Shown: piece by piece, positions 44,671 through 53,635 of the stretch
Layout: every line of letters starts with the position of its first letter
How positions within the stretch are numbered: position 1 is the first letter of the stretch
From: Enterobacter genomosp. O
Lineage (GTDB): Bacteria > Pseudomonadota > Gammaproteobacteria > Enterobacterales > Enterobacteriaceae
Length of the DNA stretch: 64,000 bases
Direction of reading: 5' to 3'
NCBI RefSeq assembly: GCF_001022965.1
Contig: NZ_LECZ01000023.1
Location: 186,001-250,000 of the forward strand
The notes under the pieces: model-generated
The model's input: the letters and a program-made list of their open reading frames with translations, nothing else
What the model was told of the DNA's origin: nothing
The model's database searches: none
Translations under genes and position numbers: made by a program

Positions 44671-45927
44671 TCACTCCTCCGGTTTTGCCAGATGGACCAG
44701 CGTGTCGAGACGCGCGGGGGAGAGCGGCTCGCGCGGCAGCGGCAGCGGCCATCCGTACATCCAGCGCGCGCTGGTGGCGCAGATTTTTCCCTGACAGGCG
44801 CCCATTCCGCAGCGTGAGGCCATCTTCGCCGCTTGCCAGCCTTCGGCGTGTTGCACATCGCCGCAGCGTACGTCCTCGCAGCGGCACAGCAGCGTGTCTG
44901 GCGTGACCACCTCTTTGAGCGTCTCAGGCAGCGCGAACGCGTCGTGCAGCGCCCGGGCAAAACGCTGCCAGCGCGTGCGGTCTGAGAGGGCTTTTTCTGC
45001 CTTTCCGGGGTTATCCGCCGCGATATAACCGGCGATTTCCCCTTCCGCCAGCGCCAGTTCGCTGCCGCCAAAGCCGGTGCATTCTCCGGCGGCGTAAATA
45101 TCCTTCACGCTGGTGCGTTGCTCTGCGTCGACCCAAATGGCCTGATTTTCCGTTTTGCAGCCAAAGAGTACGCCAGGCTCCAGGTTCGGCACCAGCCCGT
45201 AGCCGATCGCCAGCCTGTCACAGCCTATCTCCCGGGTGTTTCCCCTGTGGCGCACGGTGACGGACTGGAGCTGTGATTCCCCCCCGGCGTGAATAACCTG
45301 GCTTGCCGGGTGGTAACGGGCCGGGAACAGCTCGCCGAACTGGAGCAGTTTTTCTGGCCAGCGCCAGAGCCCGGCTGCGAACTGAACCAGCGCGCTCATC
45401 GGCGCCTGTTCAACGATGGCCACGATATTTCCGCCTGCGCGTTTCACCGTACCGGCGACCGCCAGCAGCAGCGGCCCGCTGCCCGCAATGACCACGCGTT
45501 CCCCCCTGAGCTGCAGGCCGTGCTTAATCTGGGCCTGCAGGCCTCCGGCTCCCGTCACGCCGGGAAGCGTCCAGCCGGGAAACGGCAGATAAAGCTCCCG
45601 CGCGCCGCAGCATAAAATGAGCCGCTGCCAGCGGATCTGGCCGCAGCCGTCGGCGGTTTCAAAAATAATCGCATGGGGTTCATGGCGGGCAATCAGTCGG
45701 GCACCGCTAAGCAGCGTAATGAGCGGCTGTTCCGCGACCGCCTGACGCAGGCGTAAGGCGCGCTGAGGCAGCGAAACCTGCGGGCCGTCGCGCCAGATTT
45801 GCCCGCCGGGGCGCGGATTGTCGTCGAGAACTATCACTGATTTTCCGCAGCGTGCGGCGGCCAGCGCCGCCGATAGCCCTGCTGGCCCTGCGCCGAGGAT
45901 CGCGATCTCACAGTCAAACGTTCGCAT
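44671..45927 (-). CDS. FAD-dependent D-hydroxyproline dehydrogenase, alpha-type subunit (BFD [2Fe-2S] tail)
   Basis: This 418-residue NAD(P)/FAD oxidoreductase has FAD motif GAGPAGLSAALAAARCGKS near residue 15, a second dinucleotide motif (VVIAGSGPLLLAVAGTVKRA) and a C-terminal BFD-like domain with Cys pairs (LLCRCEDVRCGD, CGMGACQGKIC). It resembles the HcnB-type subunit of three-part amine oxidoreductases. With the small ferredoxin-like subunit and the DadA-like subunit upstream it should form D-hydroxyproline dehydrogenase, which makes pyrroline-4-hydroxy-2-carboxylate. The ATG at 45927 has AAAGGAG upstream. It overlaps the ferredoxin gene by 14 bp. Confidence 0.85.
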   Translation of the reverse strand: MRTFDCEIAILGAGPAGLSAALAAARCGKSVIVLDDNPRPGGQIWRDGPQVSLPQRALRLRQAVAEQPLITLLSGARLIARHEPHAIIFETADGCGQIRWQRLILCCGARELYLPFPGWTLPGVTGAGGLQAQIKHGLQLRGERVVIAGSGPLLLAVAGTVKRAGGNIVAIVEQAPMSALVQFAAGLWRWPEKLLQFGELFPARYHPASQVIHAGGESQLQSVTVRHRGNTREIGCDRLAIGYGLVPNLEPGVLFGCKTENQAIWVDAEQRTSVKDIYAAGECTGFGGSELALAEGEIAGYIAADNPGKAEKALSDRTRWQRFARALHDAFALPETLKEVVTPDTLLCRCEDVRCGDVQHAEGWQAAKMASRCGMGACQGKICATSARWMYGWPLPLPREPLSPARLDTLVHLAKPEE

Positions 45928-46168
45928 GCTGGCTCCTTTCAATCACCATATCGGGCTGACATTCTGTCTGGCAGGCCAGCATCCGGCGTCCGTTTACCGT
46001 GACGCGGCACTCCTGGCAGACGCCCATTCCGCAGAAAGGGGCGCGCCGCTCGCCGCTGACCGAGCTGCGGGTCACGCCATTGCCCGCCAGCGCCAGCGCC
46101 GCCGCAACGCTGCTGCCTGCAGGCACGTCGCAAGGTTCACCGTCGATAACGATGCTGAGTGTCGTCAT
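45914..46168 (-). CDS. [2Fe-2S] small subunit of D-hydroxyproline dehydrogenase
   Basis: This 84-residue ferredoxin-like protein has the plant-type [2Fe-2S] cysteines Cys46, Cys51, Cys54 and Cys66 in PFCGMGVCQECRVTVNG and LACQT. It resembles the HcnA-type gamma subunit of amine dehydrogenases and would pass electrons between the two FAD subunits. It overlaps the larger FAD-BFD gene by 14 bp and the DadA-like gene by 4 bp, so all three are translated together. Confidence 0.87.
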   Translation of the reverse strand: MTTLSIVIDGEPCDVPAGSSVAAALALAGNGVTRSSVSGERRAPFCGMGVCQECRVTVNGRRMLACQTECQPDMVIERSQHANV

Positions 46169-47268
46169 GCAATGGCCTCCTGGTTGTACTGCCGGGCGGG
46201 AAGCCAGGCATTCGGCGCAACGGGCGGTTTTTCGCCCAGGATTTGGGCGCAGAGCAGTTCGGCGGTCGCGGGGGCGGTGGTGACGCCCAGCCCTTCATGC
46301 CCGATCGCCAGCCAGATTCCCTGGCGCGTGGGGTGCGGGCCGATGAGCGGGTTGCCGTCTGCCGACGCGGCGCGAAAACCGCTCCAGCAGCGGATGATAT
46401 TCAGGCTCTCCAGCGAGGGTAAAAAATGACGCGCCCGCGCCAGCATGCTGGCCAGAAGGGGGAAATCGACCTCGCGGTCGGTGTTGTCGAACTGGCGGGA
46501 AGAGCCAATCAGCAGCTGTCCGGTAGGGCGCGGCTGGATATTAAACGCAACCGAGGTACCGCCCGCATGCGCGCTGGCGCCGTATCCCAGCTCCACGAGC
46601 TGATGGCTGAGCAGCGGGCCGTAGCGATCGGTGATCGCCAGCTGGCCTTTTTTCGCCCGGAGCCATTTCTCGCCAAGAAGCGCGTTGGCGCCCAGGCCGC
46701 AGGCAATGACGATTGCGCTCGCGCGCAGGCGTTTTCCGCTTAGCAGCGTGACAAAAGGCGCCTCAACGGAGACGGCGCTATCCCGCAGAGGTGTTATGTC
46801 GGCATCGTCAATAAGCCAGCGGGCGACGTTCGGGGCGTAGACAATGCCGTCTCCGGGCACCCACAGCCCGCCGGCGAGCCGGGAGGTTAGCAGGGGCTCC
46901 CGGGCGGCAAGCTGGCTGCGGGTCTGCATTTCGCTGGTGACCTGGTATTGCGCCATCCGCTGCTTTTTTTCCTCTGCCAGCGCCAGCTCCTGCGGCGTTT
47001 CTGCCAGCCACAGCGTGCCGCAACCGCGCCAGGCGCAGCTTTCCGGCATCCGGGGCGTCAGCGCCCGCCAGCGCGACAGCGACCAGGCGGAAAGGGCGAG
47101 CTCCGCGGGATCGTCATCCATACACACCAGATGGCCCATCCCCGCCGCGGTTGCCCCTGCAGTGCCGTCGTCAATCAGCGTGACCCGCTGCCCGCGCTTT
47201 GCGAGCTGCCAGGCGCAGGCCGCACCGACGATCCCGGCACCGATGACAATGACGTCGCTTCCGGTCAC
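46165..47268 (-). CDS. FAD-dependent D-hydroxyproline dehydrogenase, DadA/HcnC-type subunit
   Basis: This 367-residue DAO-superfamily oxidase has the FAD motif [20 protein letters not shown] at residues about 4-24 and the [18 protein letters not shown] and [15 protein letters not shown] motifs of the C-terminal half. This is the catalytic subunit type that removes a hydride from cyclic amino acids such as cis-4-hydroxy-D-proline. It overlaps the epimerase gene by 4 bp (ATGA) and the ferredoxin subunit by 4 bp. The pairing with an epimerase fixes the substrate class; the exact stereochemistry is inferred. Confidence 0.86.
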   Translation of the reverse strand: MTGSDVIVIGAGIVGAACAWQLAKRGQRVTLIDDGTAGATAAGMGHLVCMDDDPAELALSAWSLSRWRALTPRMPESCAWRGCGTLWLAETPQELALAEEKKQRMAQYQVTSEMQTRSQLAAREPLLTSRLAGGLWVPGDGIVYAPNVARWLIDDADITPLRDSAVSVEAPFVTLLSGKRLRASAIVIACGLGANALLGEKWLRAKKGQLAITDRYGPLLSHQLVELGYGASAHAGGTSVAFNIQPRPTGQLLIGSSRQFDNTDREVDFPLLASMLARARHFLPSLESLNIIRCWSGFRAASADGNPLIGPHPTRQGIWLAIGHEGLGVTTAPATAELLCAQILGEKPPVAPNAWLPARQYNQEAIA

Positions 47269-48206
47269 AGCGCAATCCCCCAGCGGAACGGATCGTCGGG
47301 ATTAAGGATCAGCCGATTATCGCCGCAGACCCAGGCTTCACCGCGGATCGTCGGGACTATCCGGTCGCCGAGCGCCACGAAACTGGCCGTAAATTCGCTG
47401 CCGATAATGCTCGCCTGGCGCCAGGTTTCCCCCGCCCCGAGCTTGCCGTCCCCGGCCAGGCAGGCCAGCTTGGCGCTGGTGCCGGTGCCGCAGGGCGAGC
47501 GATCCCAGGCTTTTCCCGGGCACAGGACAAAGCTGCGGCTGTCCGCACGGTCATCGTCAGCAAACAGTTCGATATGATCGATAATGCCGTCATGTTCACC
47601 GCGAATGCCGGCACGTTCTAACCCTTCCCGAATAGCCCAGGCATACGCCGTCAGGTCGGGAATAGCTGCAGGCGTGACGGCGAAGGGATGATCGTTGACG
47701 AGGAAAAACCAGTTGCCGCCCCAGGCGATGTCGCCGGTAACCGGGCCGTGGGCGGTTTCAACCCGCACCTGCTTGCGCCAGCGGTAAGCCGGAACGTTTT
47801 CTACCGAAACGCTGCCGTCATCGTGCAGCGTAGCGGTCACGTCGCCCACAGGCGTTTCAATCACATGTTTGCCGGGCTGAATGCGTCCCAGCCAGGCCAG
47901 CGAAGCGATAAGCCCGATGGTGCCGTGTCCGCACATGTTCAGAAAACCGCTGTTATTGAAGAAGATAACCCCCGCGGTGGCCTGCGGTGAAACCGGCTCG
48001 CAGAGCAGGGCTCCGACCAGCACGTCGTTACCGCGTGGCTCAAGAATGATGGCTTTGCGCCAGTCGTCGTAGTCGCGGGCGAAGCGCGTCCGGCGCTCGG
48101 CCATGCTGCCTGTTCCCAGATCCGGAAAACCGTCGATAACCAGGCGGGTGGGTTCGCCGCCGGTGTGGGAGTCAATTACTCTCAGTTCACTGTGCTGCGC
48201 TGTCAT
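47265..48206 (-). CDS. 4-hydroxyproline 2-epimerase (proline racemase family)
   Basis: This 313-residue protein has the two catalytic cysteines of the active epimerases: Cys92 in [11 protein letters not shown] and Cys239 in [13 protein letters not shown]. Trans-3-hydroxyproline dehydratases of the same family have Thr in place of the second Cys, so a dehydratase is unlikely. It converts trans-4-hydroxy-L-proline to cis-4-hydroxy-D-proline, the substrate of the dehydrogenase encoded by the next three overlapping genes. The first gene of its operon, it faces the PAS-AraC regulator across a 305 bp gap. Confidence 0.88.
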   Translation of the reverse strand: MTAQHSELRVIDSHTGGEPTRLVIDGFPDLGTGSMAERRTRFARDYDDWRKAIILEPRGNDVLVGALLCEPVSPQATAGVIFFNNSGFLNMCGHGTIGLIASLAWLGRIQPGKHVIETPVGDVTATLHDDGSVSVENVPAYRWRKQVRVETAHGPVTGDIAWGGNWFFLVNDHPFAVTPAAIPDLTAYAWAIREGLERAGIRGEHDGIIDHIELFADDDRADSRSFVLCPGKAWDRSPCGTGTSAKLACLAGDGKLGAGETWRQASIIGSEFTASFVALGDRIVPTIRGEAWVCGDNRLILNPDDPFRWGIAL

Positions 48207-48511
48207 GGGATCTCCGGAAAGTTAACATCTTGTTGCCAGATGCTGGCGCATACCCGGCGTTCCCGCTTGATCGCTTTCATCACCAGAAATGACGAAATCG
48301 GCACAGTGGTTGGTTTTATCCTTAAGCGAAATTTATATTTATTTCTTATTAATCATTCTGTTGTTGCTGTGGTAAACCAAATCAGGCAACTGCGCCAGTG
48401 GATGAAACGGGGGAAATTATAAACCTGTGGCAGGATCGCAAAACGCGGTAAGGGCACTTGATGAGTTAATAAAAAGTTAATAAAGATCCAGCTCACCTAT
48501 CGGGAGGAAGC
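48207..48511. promoter_or_regulatory. Divergent regulatory region of the hydroxyproline cluster
   Basis: This gap separates the epimerase operon from the regulator gene. A direct repeat of GTTAATAAA (48465-48473) and GTTAATAAA (48476-48484), 11 bp apart, lies just before the regulator's ribosome-binding site (GGGAGGAAGC) and is a candidate binding site. An AT-rich stretch at 48320-48365 probably holds the divergent promoter. No gene is present. Confidence 0.45.
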
Positions 48512-49330
48512 ATGATGTCCTGTGTGATTGATGACGGGCTGGCTCCATCGCCGGCGCTGGAAGTGGCTGAGCTCAGCCAGATCTGTGAAGGGCTGGCGCG
48601 CCAGCGTCCGGACAATATTCAGACGTTGCTGCACGCGATGGGCCTGATTGCGCCGCTGCTCAACGCCATTCCTGACGTGGTCTTTTTTGTCAAAGACGTG
48701 CAGGCCCGGTATCTGATGGTCAACATGACGCTGGCGCGTCGCTGCGGGTTTAAAACCGTTGTTTCTCTGCTGGGGAAAACCTCTGCCGATGTGTTCCCGT
48801 CCGCGCTGGGGAAAGGCTATACCGAGCAGGATATGCGGGTGTTGCGTGAGGGCGTGACGCTGCGCGACCAGCTGGAAATGCACCTTTACAACGGTCGCGA
48901 GCGCGGCTGGTGTTTAACCCAGAAGCTGGCGCTGCGGGATGCGCAGGGTCAGGTGATCGGCATGGCGGGAATTTCACACGATCTGCAGGAAGCGCAGGCG
49001 CGTCACCCGGCCTGGCAGCGGCTGGCGATCGTCGACGAGCATATCCGCAAACATTATCACCGGCCGATCGCGATGGAGGAGCTTACCGCGCTGAGCGGGA
49101 TGTCGGTGGCGCAAATCGAACGCTACTGTAAGCGTATTTTTCATCTCACCCCGCGTCAGATGATACACAAAGTCCGGCTGGAAAAAGCCACCGAACTGCT
49201 GGCGGGTGATACGCCGATTACCGATATTGCCCTGCAGTGCGGCTATACCGATCACAGCGCCTTTAGCCGCCAGTTCAAGGCGCTGACCGGCTCTACGCCG
49301 CGTGATTTTCGCCTCACGCTGGCCGGGTAA
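48512..49330 (+). CDS. PAS-AraC transcriptional regulator of hydroxyproline catabolism
   Basis: This 272-residue protein joins an N-terminal PAS-like sensor (about 48-160: LLNAIPDVVFFVKDVQARYL, LLGKTSADVFPSALG, MAGISHDLQEAQ) to a C-terminal AraC helix-turn-helix pair (about 170-268: AMEELTALSGMSVAQIERYC, DIALQCGYTDHSAFSRQFKA). AraC proteins rarely carry a PAS sensor rather than a cupin. It sits between the divergent epimerase and deaminase operons of the hydroxyproline cluster and is the obvious regulator. The start is an ATG-ATG pair at 48512. Confidence 0.85.
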   Translation: MMSCVIDDGLAPSPALEVAELSQICEGLARQRPDNIQTLLHAMGLIAPLLNAIPDVVFFVKDVQARYLMVNMTLARRCGFKTVVSLLGKTSADVFPSALGKGYTEQDMRVLREGVTLRDQLEMHLYNGRERGWCLTQKLALRDAQGQVIGMAGISHDLQEAQARHPAWQRLAIVDEHIRKHYHRPIAMEELTALSGMSVAQIERYCKRIFHLTPRQMIHKVRLEKATELLAGDTPITDIALQCGYTDHSAFSRQFKALTGSTPRDFRLTLAG

Positions 49331-49411
49331 GCCCAACGCATTGTGCTAATTTCGTCATCAAAGGGGAGGAAAACCACCAAGCCGTCGGCCGCCTGAAACG
49401 TCAATCTGTCA

Positions 49412-49423
49412 GTGAATATTCAC
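49412..49423. promoter_or_regulatory. Palindrome before the deaminase gene
   Basis: GTGAATATTCAC is a perfect 12 bp palindrome 46 bp upstream of the deaminase start and is followed by a related ATTCATTCAC. It could bind a dimeric regulator of the operon. No known consensus was matched. Confidence 0.4.
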
Positions 49424-49468
49424 CATTCATTCACTTTGACTTAACAAAATGACGACAAGGAACCGAAC

Positions 49469-50389
49469 ATGAGCAAGAAAGCCATTCACTGGAGCGGTGT
49501 ATTCCCGGCAGTCAGCACCCAGTTTCGCAGCGATTACTCCGTCGATCTGGATGCCACCCATGCGGTGATGAAAAACCTGGTTAAGGATGGTGTTTCCGGC
49601 CTGGTGGTGTGCGGCAGCGTGGGGGAAAACACCTCTCTAACCACCCAGGAAAAGCTGCAGATTATCGAAGTGGCAAAAGACGCGGCGGGCGGCCAGATCC
49701 CGGTTATCGCCGGCGTTGCAGAATTTACCACCGCGTTTGCGCAGAAGATGGCGAAAGAGGCGGAGCGCGTGGGGGTCGACGGCATTATGGTGATGCCGGC
49801 GCTGGTTTACTCTTCAAAGCCGCACGAGACGGCGGCGCACTTCCGCAGCGTGGCCACCGCCACCGACCTGCCGATCATGGTGTACAACAACCCCCCTATC
49901 TACAAAAACGACGTGACGCCGGACATCCTGGCGACGCTTACGGACTGCGACAACATCGTCTGCTTCAAGGACTCTTCCGGCGACACCCGCCGTTTTATCG
50001 ACCTGCGTAACGCCGTTGGCGACCGCTTTGTGCTGTTTGCCGGGCTGGATGACGTGGTGGTTGAGAGCATCGCCGTTGGGGCGGAAGGCTGGATTTCCGG
50101 GATGTCGAACGCCTTCCCACGTGAAGGGGAGACGCTGTTCCGTCTGGCGAAACAGCAGCGCTATGAAGAGGCGATGGCGCTTTACCGCTGGTTTATGCCG
50201 CTGCTGCATCTGGATGCGCGCCCGGATCTGGTGCAGTGCATCAAGCTGTGCGAAGAGCTGCTGGGACGCGGCAGCGCCGTAACCCGACCGCCGCGTCTGG
50301 CGCTGGAAGGGGAAACCCGTGCGGAAGTGGTGGCGATTGTTGAGAAGGCGCTGGCAACCCGTCCGCAACTGCCCGATGTTGGCCTTTAA
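49469..50389 (+). CDS. Pyrroline-4-hydroxy-2-carboxylate deaminase (DapA/LhpC family)
   Basis: This 306-residue TIM-barrel protein of the dihydrodipicolinate synthase family has the Schiff-base Lys167 in VCFKDSSGD and Tyr139 in IMVYNNPP, with GSVGENTSLTTQEKLQII as the substrate loop. In hydroxyproline catabolism this enzyme deaminates the imine to 2-oxoglutarate semialdehyde. Position between the regulator and the semialdehyde dehydrogenase supports that role over lysine biosynthesis. The ATG at 49469 has AAGGAACCGAAC in front. Confidence 0.86.
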   Translation: MSKKAIHWSGVFPAVSTQFRSDYSVDLDATHAVMKNLVKDGVSGLVVCGSVGENTSLTTQEKLQIIEVAKDAAGGQIPVIAGVAEFTTAFAQKMAKEAERVGVDGIMVMPALVYSSKPHETAAHFRSVATATDLPIMVYNNPPIYKNDVTPDILATLTDCDNIVCFKDSSGDTRRFIDLRNAVGDRFVLFAGLDDVVVESIAVGAEGWISGMSNAFPREGETLFRLAKQQRYEEAMALYRWFMPLLHLDARPDLVQCIKLCEELLGRGSAVTRPPRLALEGETRAEVVAIVEKALATRPQLPDVGL

Positions 50390-50403
50390 GCGCAGGAGTG
50401 ACG

Positions 50404-52011
50404 ATGACTTTATCTCTCACTGTTTCAGGCCAGCAGTTCATCGCCGGACGCCGCGTCGCAAGCGGTGAGGCGACGCTACCGAGCCTGCGTGCCGCTGACA
50501 ATCAGCCGACCGGATACCGCTTTTACCCGGCCTCCCGCGAAGAGGCTGCGGCGGCAGCGGTGGCGGCCGAGCAGGCTTTTCCGATCTATTCACAGACGTC
50601 ACCCGAGGTCCGCGCCCGCTTTCTCGATACCCTCGCCGACGAGCTGGATTTACTCGGCGAGGACTTTTTCGCGATAGCCCACCAGGAGACGGCCCTGCCG
50701 CTGCCGCGGCTGCAGGGAGAGCGCGGCCGAACGAGCCATCAGCTGCGCATGTTTGCCGGCCTGCTGCGCCGGGGCGATGCTTTCGGCGTGCGTATTGATA
50801 CCGCGCTTCCCGCGCGTCAGCCGCTGCCGCGCCCGGATCTGCGTCAGTATCTGACCGCCCTGGGCCCGGTGGCGATATTCGGCGCCAGCAATTTCCCCCT
50901 GGCCTTTTCTACGGCAGGCGGGGACACGGCCTCCGCGCTGGCGGCGGGGTGTCCGGTGGTGGTGAAAGCGCATCCGGGCCACATGGCGACGGCAGAGTTA
51001 ACCGCCCGGGCGATAGCGCGTGCGGTGGAGAAATCTGCGCTGCCTGCAGGCGTGTTTAACATGATTTTCGGTACCGATATTGGCGCCGAGCTGGTGCGCC
51101 ACCCGGCGATTCAGGCGGTCGGGTTTACCGGCTCGCTGCGCGGCGGTAAGGCGCTCTGGCAAATTGCGCAGCAACGTCCACGGCCAATCCCGGTCTTTGC
51201 GGAAATGTCGGCCATTAATCCGCTGATTATTCTGCCCCAGGCGTTAGCCTCCCGGACGGAGACGCTGGCGAAGGAGCTAGTGGCCTCCTTCACCCTCGGC
51301 TGCGGACAGTTTTGCACCAAGCCGGGGCTGATTCTGGCGCTGCGGGGGGAAAGTTTTTCCCGCTTCACTCAGGCGCTGAAGGATGCGGTGAACCCGGCGC
51401 CGGCGCAGACAATGCTCAATGCCCCGACCCTTGCTCACTACGAAGAGGGCGTGCGCGCGCTTGAGGCGCATCCGGATATTCAGCGGCTGGCAGGGGCTGA
51501 TGAGTTTATTAGCGGACGCGCGCAGGCTCGCCTCTATCAGGCCCCGGCTTCGCTGCTGCTGGCGCAGGATCCTCTGTTGCAGCACGAGGTGTTTGGCCCC
51601 CTGGCGGTGCTGGTGGAGGTGGCCGACGAGGCTGAGCTGCAGTCCATCCTGCGCGCCCTTCAGGGCCAGCTAACGGCTACGGTTCACGCTGAGTCGGATG
51701 ACGGACCGCTGGCGCAGCGTCTGCTGCCTGCGCTCAGCGAAAAGGCGGGGCGCGTGTTGTTCAACGGTTATCCGACCGGCGTAGAAGTGTGCGACGCCAT
51801 GGTGCACGGCGGTCCGTGGCCTGCCACCACCGATTCACGCGGCACCTCGGTCGGAACCCAATCCATCGAACGTTTCTTACGCCCGGTGTGCCTGCAAAAC
51901 GTGCCTGCCGCACTGCTGCCGCCTGCTGTCCAGGATGCTAACCCTCTGAACCTGCTGCGCCTGATTAACGGCCAGTGGACCCGGGAAGCCGTTTCCCCCT
52001 CTGTTGACTGA
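50404..52011 (+). CDS. 2-oxoglutarate semialdehyde dehydrogenase
   Basis: This 535-residue enzyme belongs to the long aldehyde dehydrogenase subfamily that oxidises 2-oxoglutarate semialdehyde. It has GASNFPLAFSTAGGDTASAL, GFTGSLRGGKALWQIAQ, FAEMSAINPLIILPQAL and the nucleophile in TLGCGQFCTKPGLILAL. The product, 2-oxoglutarate, enters the TCA cycle. The ATG at 50404 has AGGAG 6 bp upstream. The deaminase gene ends 14 bp before and an APC permease follows 11 bp after, so the operon is tight. Confidence 0.87.
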   Translation: MTLSLTVSGQQFIAGRRVASGEATLPSLRAADNQPTGYRFYPASREEAAAAAVAAEQAFPIYSQTSPEVRARFLDTLADELDLLGEDFFAIAHQETALPLPRLQGERGRTSHQLRMFAGLLRRGDAFGVRIDTALPARQPLPRPDLRQYLTALGPVAIFGASNFPLAFSTAGGDTASALAAGCPVVVKAHPGHMATAELTARAIARAVEKSALPAGVFNMIFGTDIGAELVRHPAIQAVGFTGSLRGGKALWQIAQQRPRPIPVFAEMSAINPLIILPQALASRTETLAKELVASFTLGCGQFCTKPGLILALRGESFSRFTQALKDAVNPAPAQTMLNAPTLAHYEEGVRALEAHPDIQRLAGADEFISGRAQARLYQAPASLLLAQDPLLQHEVFGPLAVLVEVADEAELQSILRALQGQLTATVHAESDDGPLAQRLLPALSEKAGRVLFNGYPTGVEVCDAMVHGGPWPATTDSRGTSVGTQSIERFLRPVCLQNVPAALLPPAVQDANPLNLLRLINGQWTREAVSPSVD

Positions 52012-52022
52012 AGGGCATGACC

Positions 52023-53624
52023 ATGACGATTCACTCTACGCATCACACATCGTCCCGCGTTGTTGAGTCGGGGAAATTTAAAAAGCAGCTGACGCTAACC
52101 GACCTGACGTTTATTGGTCTCGGGGCCATCTTTGGTTCCGGCTGGCTGTTTGCCGCCAGCCATGTGGCGTCCATTGCCGGGCCGGCGGGCATTGCCTCCT
52201 GGGTCATCGGCGGCATTGCCGTTCTGCTGCTGGGAATTGTCTATTGCGAACTGGGGGCGGCGTTGCCCCGCGCCGGGGGGATTATCCGCTATCCGGTCTT
52301 CTCCCACGGCGAGCTGATGGGGTATTTGCTGGGGTTTATTACGCTGATTGCGTTTTCCAGCCTGATCTCCATCGAAATTGTTGCCGCGCGCCAGTATGCG
52401 GCAGCATGGTTCCCGATGCTGACTCAGCCCGGCTCAAGTGCCCCGACGCTGCTGGGGTGGGTAGTGCAGTTTTTGCTGCTCTGTTTCTTCTTTGGTCTGA
52501 ATTACTACAGCGTGAAGACCTTCGCCCGCTCCAACAACATCATCAGTATTCTGAAGTTTTTGGTGCCGCTGGCGGTCGTCGTGACCCTGTTTACCTTTTT
52601 TAAACCGGAAAACCTGCACGTTCAGGGATTCGCGCCGTTTGGCATGTCGGGCGTTGAGGCCGCGATCAGCGCGGGGGGGATCATCTTTGCCTACCTGGGG
52701 CTGACGCCGATTATCTCGGTGGCGAGTGAAGTACAGAACCCGCAGCGAACGATTCCGGTGGCGCTGATTTTATCGGTGGTGCTGTCGACAATTATCTACG
52801 TGCTGCTGCAGCTGGCGTTTCTGGGCAGTATTCCGACCGGGATGTTGGGGAGCGGCTGGGCGGAAATCAGCAAGCAATTCTCGCTGCCGTACCGCGATAT
52901 CGCCATTACGCTCGGCATGGGCTGGCTGGCGTTTATGGTGGTGTGCGATGCGATCGTCTCCCCTAGCGGCACCGGCAATATTTATATGAACGCGACGCCG
53001 CGCGTGATTTACGGCTGGGCGAAAGCGGGGACCTTCTTTAAGGCCTTTACCCACATTGATAAAGAATCCGGCATTCCGCGCCCAGCGCTGTGGCTGACCT
53101 TCGCCTTGTCTATCTTCTGGACGCTGCCGTTCCCCTCCTGGGAGCAGCTGATAAGCGTGGTGTCCGCGGCGCTGGTTCTGAGCTATGCCATTGCCCCGGT
53201 CACGGCGGCAGGGCTGCGCCGTAATGCGCCGGATCTGCCGCGCCCGTTCCGCGTGCGCGCCTTCGGAATCATTGGCCCGGTGTCGTTTGTGATTTCCGCG
53301 CTGATTGTGTTCTGGTCCGGCTGGGGGACGCTGTCATGGCTGTTGGGGCTGCAAATTGTGATGTTTGTGGTCTACGTGCTGTGCAAATCAAAAGTTCCGG
53401 TGCACGCCGTGAGCCTGGCGCAGCAGGTGAAATCGTCCCTGTGGCTCATCGCCTTCTACGCGCTGATTATGCTTTTCTCCTGGCTTGGCAGCTTTGGGGG
53501 AACGGGGGCGATCGGCCACCCGTGGGATACGGTTGTGGTAGCGATAATGTCGCTGGGCATTTATTACTGGGGCGAGCGAACTTGCCTGCCGCAGGCTAAC
53601 TTTACCGGAGACGAAGAAGAGTAG
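52023..53624 (+). CDS. APC-family amino-acid permease, probably for hydroxyproline
   Basis: This 533-residue APC-superfamily transporter has about 14 predicted membrane segments, with FIGLGAIFGSGWLFAASHVA in helix 1 and IFAYLGLTPIISVASEVQNP near helix 6. The first 20 residues are polar. The ATG at 52023 was chosen because AAGGG lies 8 bp upstream; the ATG at 52017 is too close. Placement inside the hydroxyproline operon makes it the likely uptake system for hydroxyproline or proline. Substrate specificity cannot be read from the sequence. Confidence 0.82.
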   Translation: MTIHSTHHTSSRVVESGKFKKQLTLTDLTFIGLGAIFGSGWLFAASHVASIAGPAGIASWVIGGIAVLLLGIVYCELGAALPRAGGIIRYPVFSHGELMGYLLGFITLIAFSSLISIEIVAARQYAAAWFPMLTQPGSSAPTLLGWVVQFLLLCFFFGLNYYSVKTFARSNNIISILKFLVPLAVVVTLFTFFKPENLHVQGFAPFGMSGVEAAISAGGIIFAYLGLTPIISVASEVQNPQRTIPVALILSVVLSTIIYVLLQLAFLGSIPTGMLGSGWAEISKQFSLPYRDIAITLGMGWLAFMVVCDAIVSPSGTGNIYMNATPRVIYGWAKAGTFFKAFTHIDKESGIPRPALWLTFALSIFWTLPFPSWEQLISVVSAALVLSYAIAPVTAAGLRRNAPDLPRPFRVRAFGIIGPVSFVISALIVFWSGWGTLSWLLGLQIVMFVVYVLCKSKVPVHAVSLAQQVKSSLWLIAFYALIMLFSWLGSFGGTGAIGHPWDTVVVAIMSLGIYYWGERTCLPQANFTGDEEE

Positions 53625-53635
53625 AGGAGTCGCGA

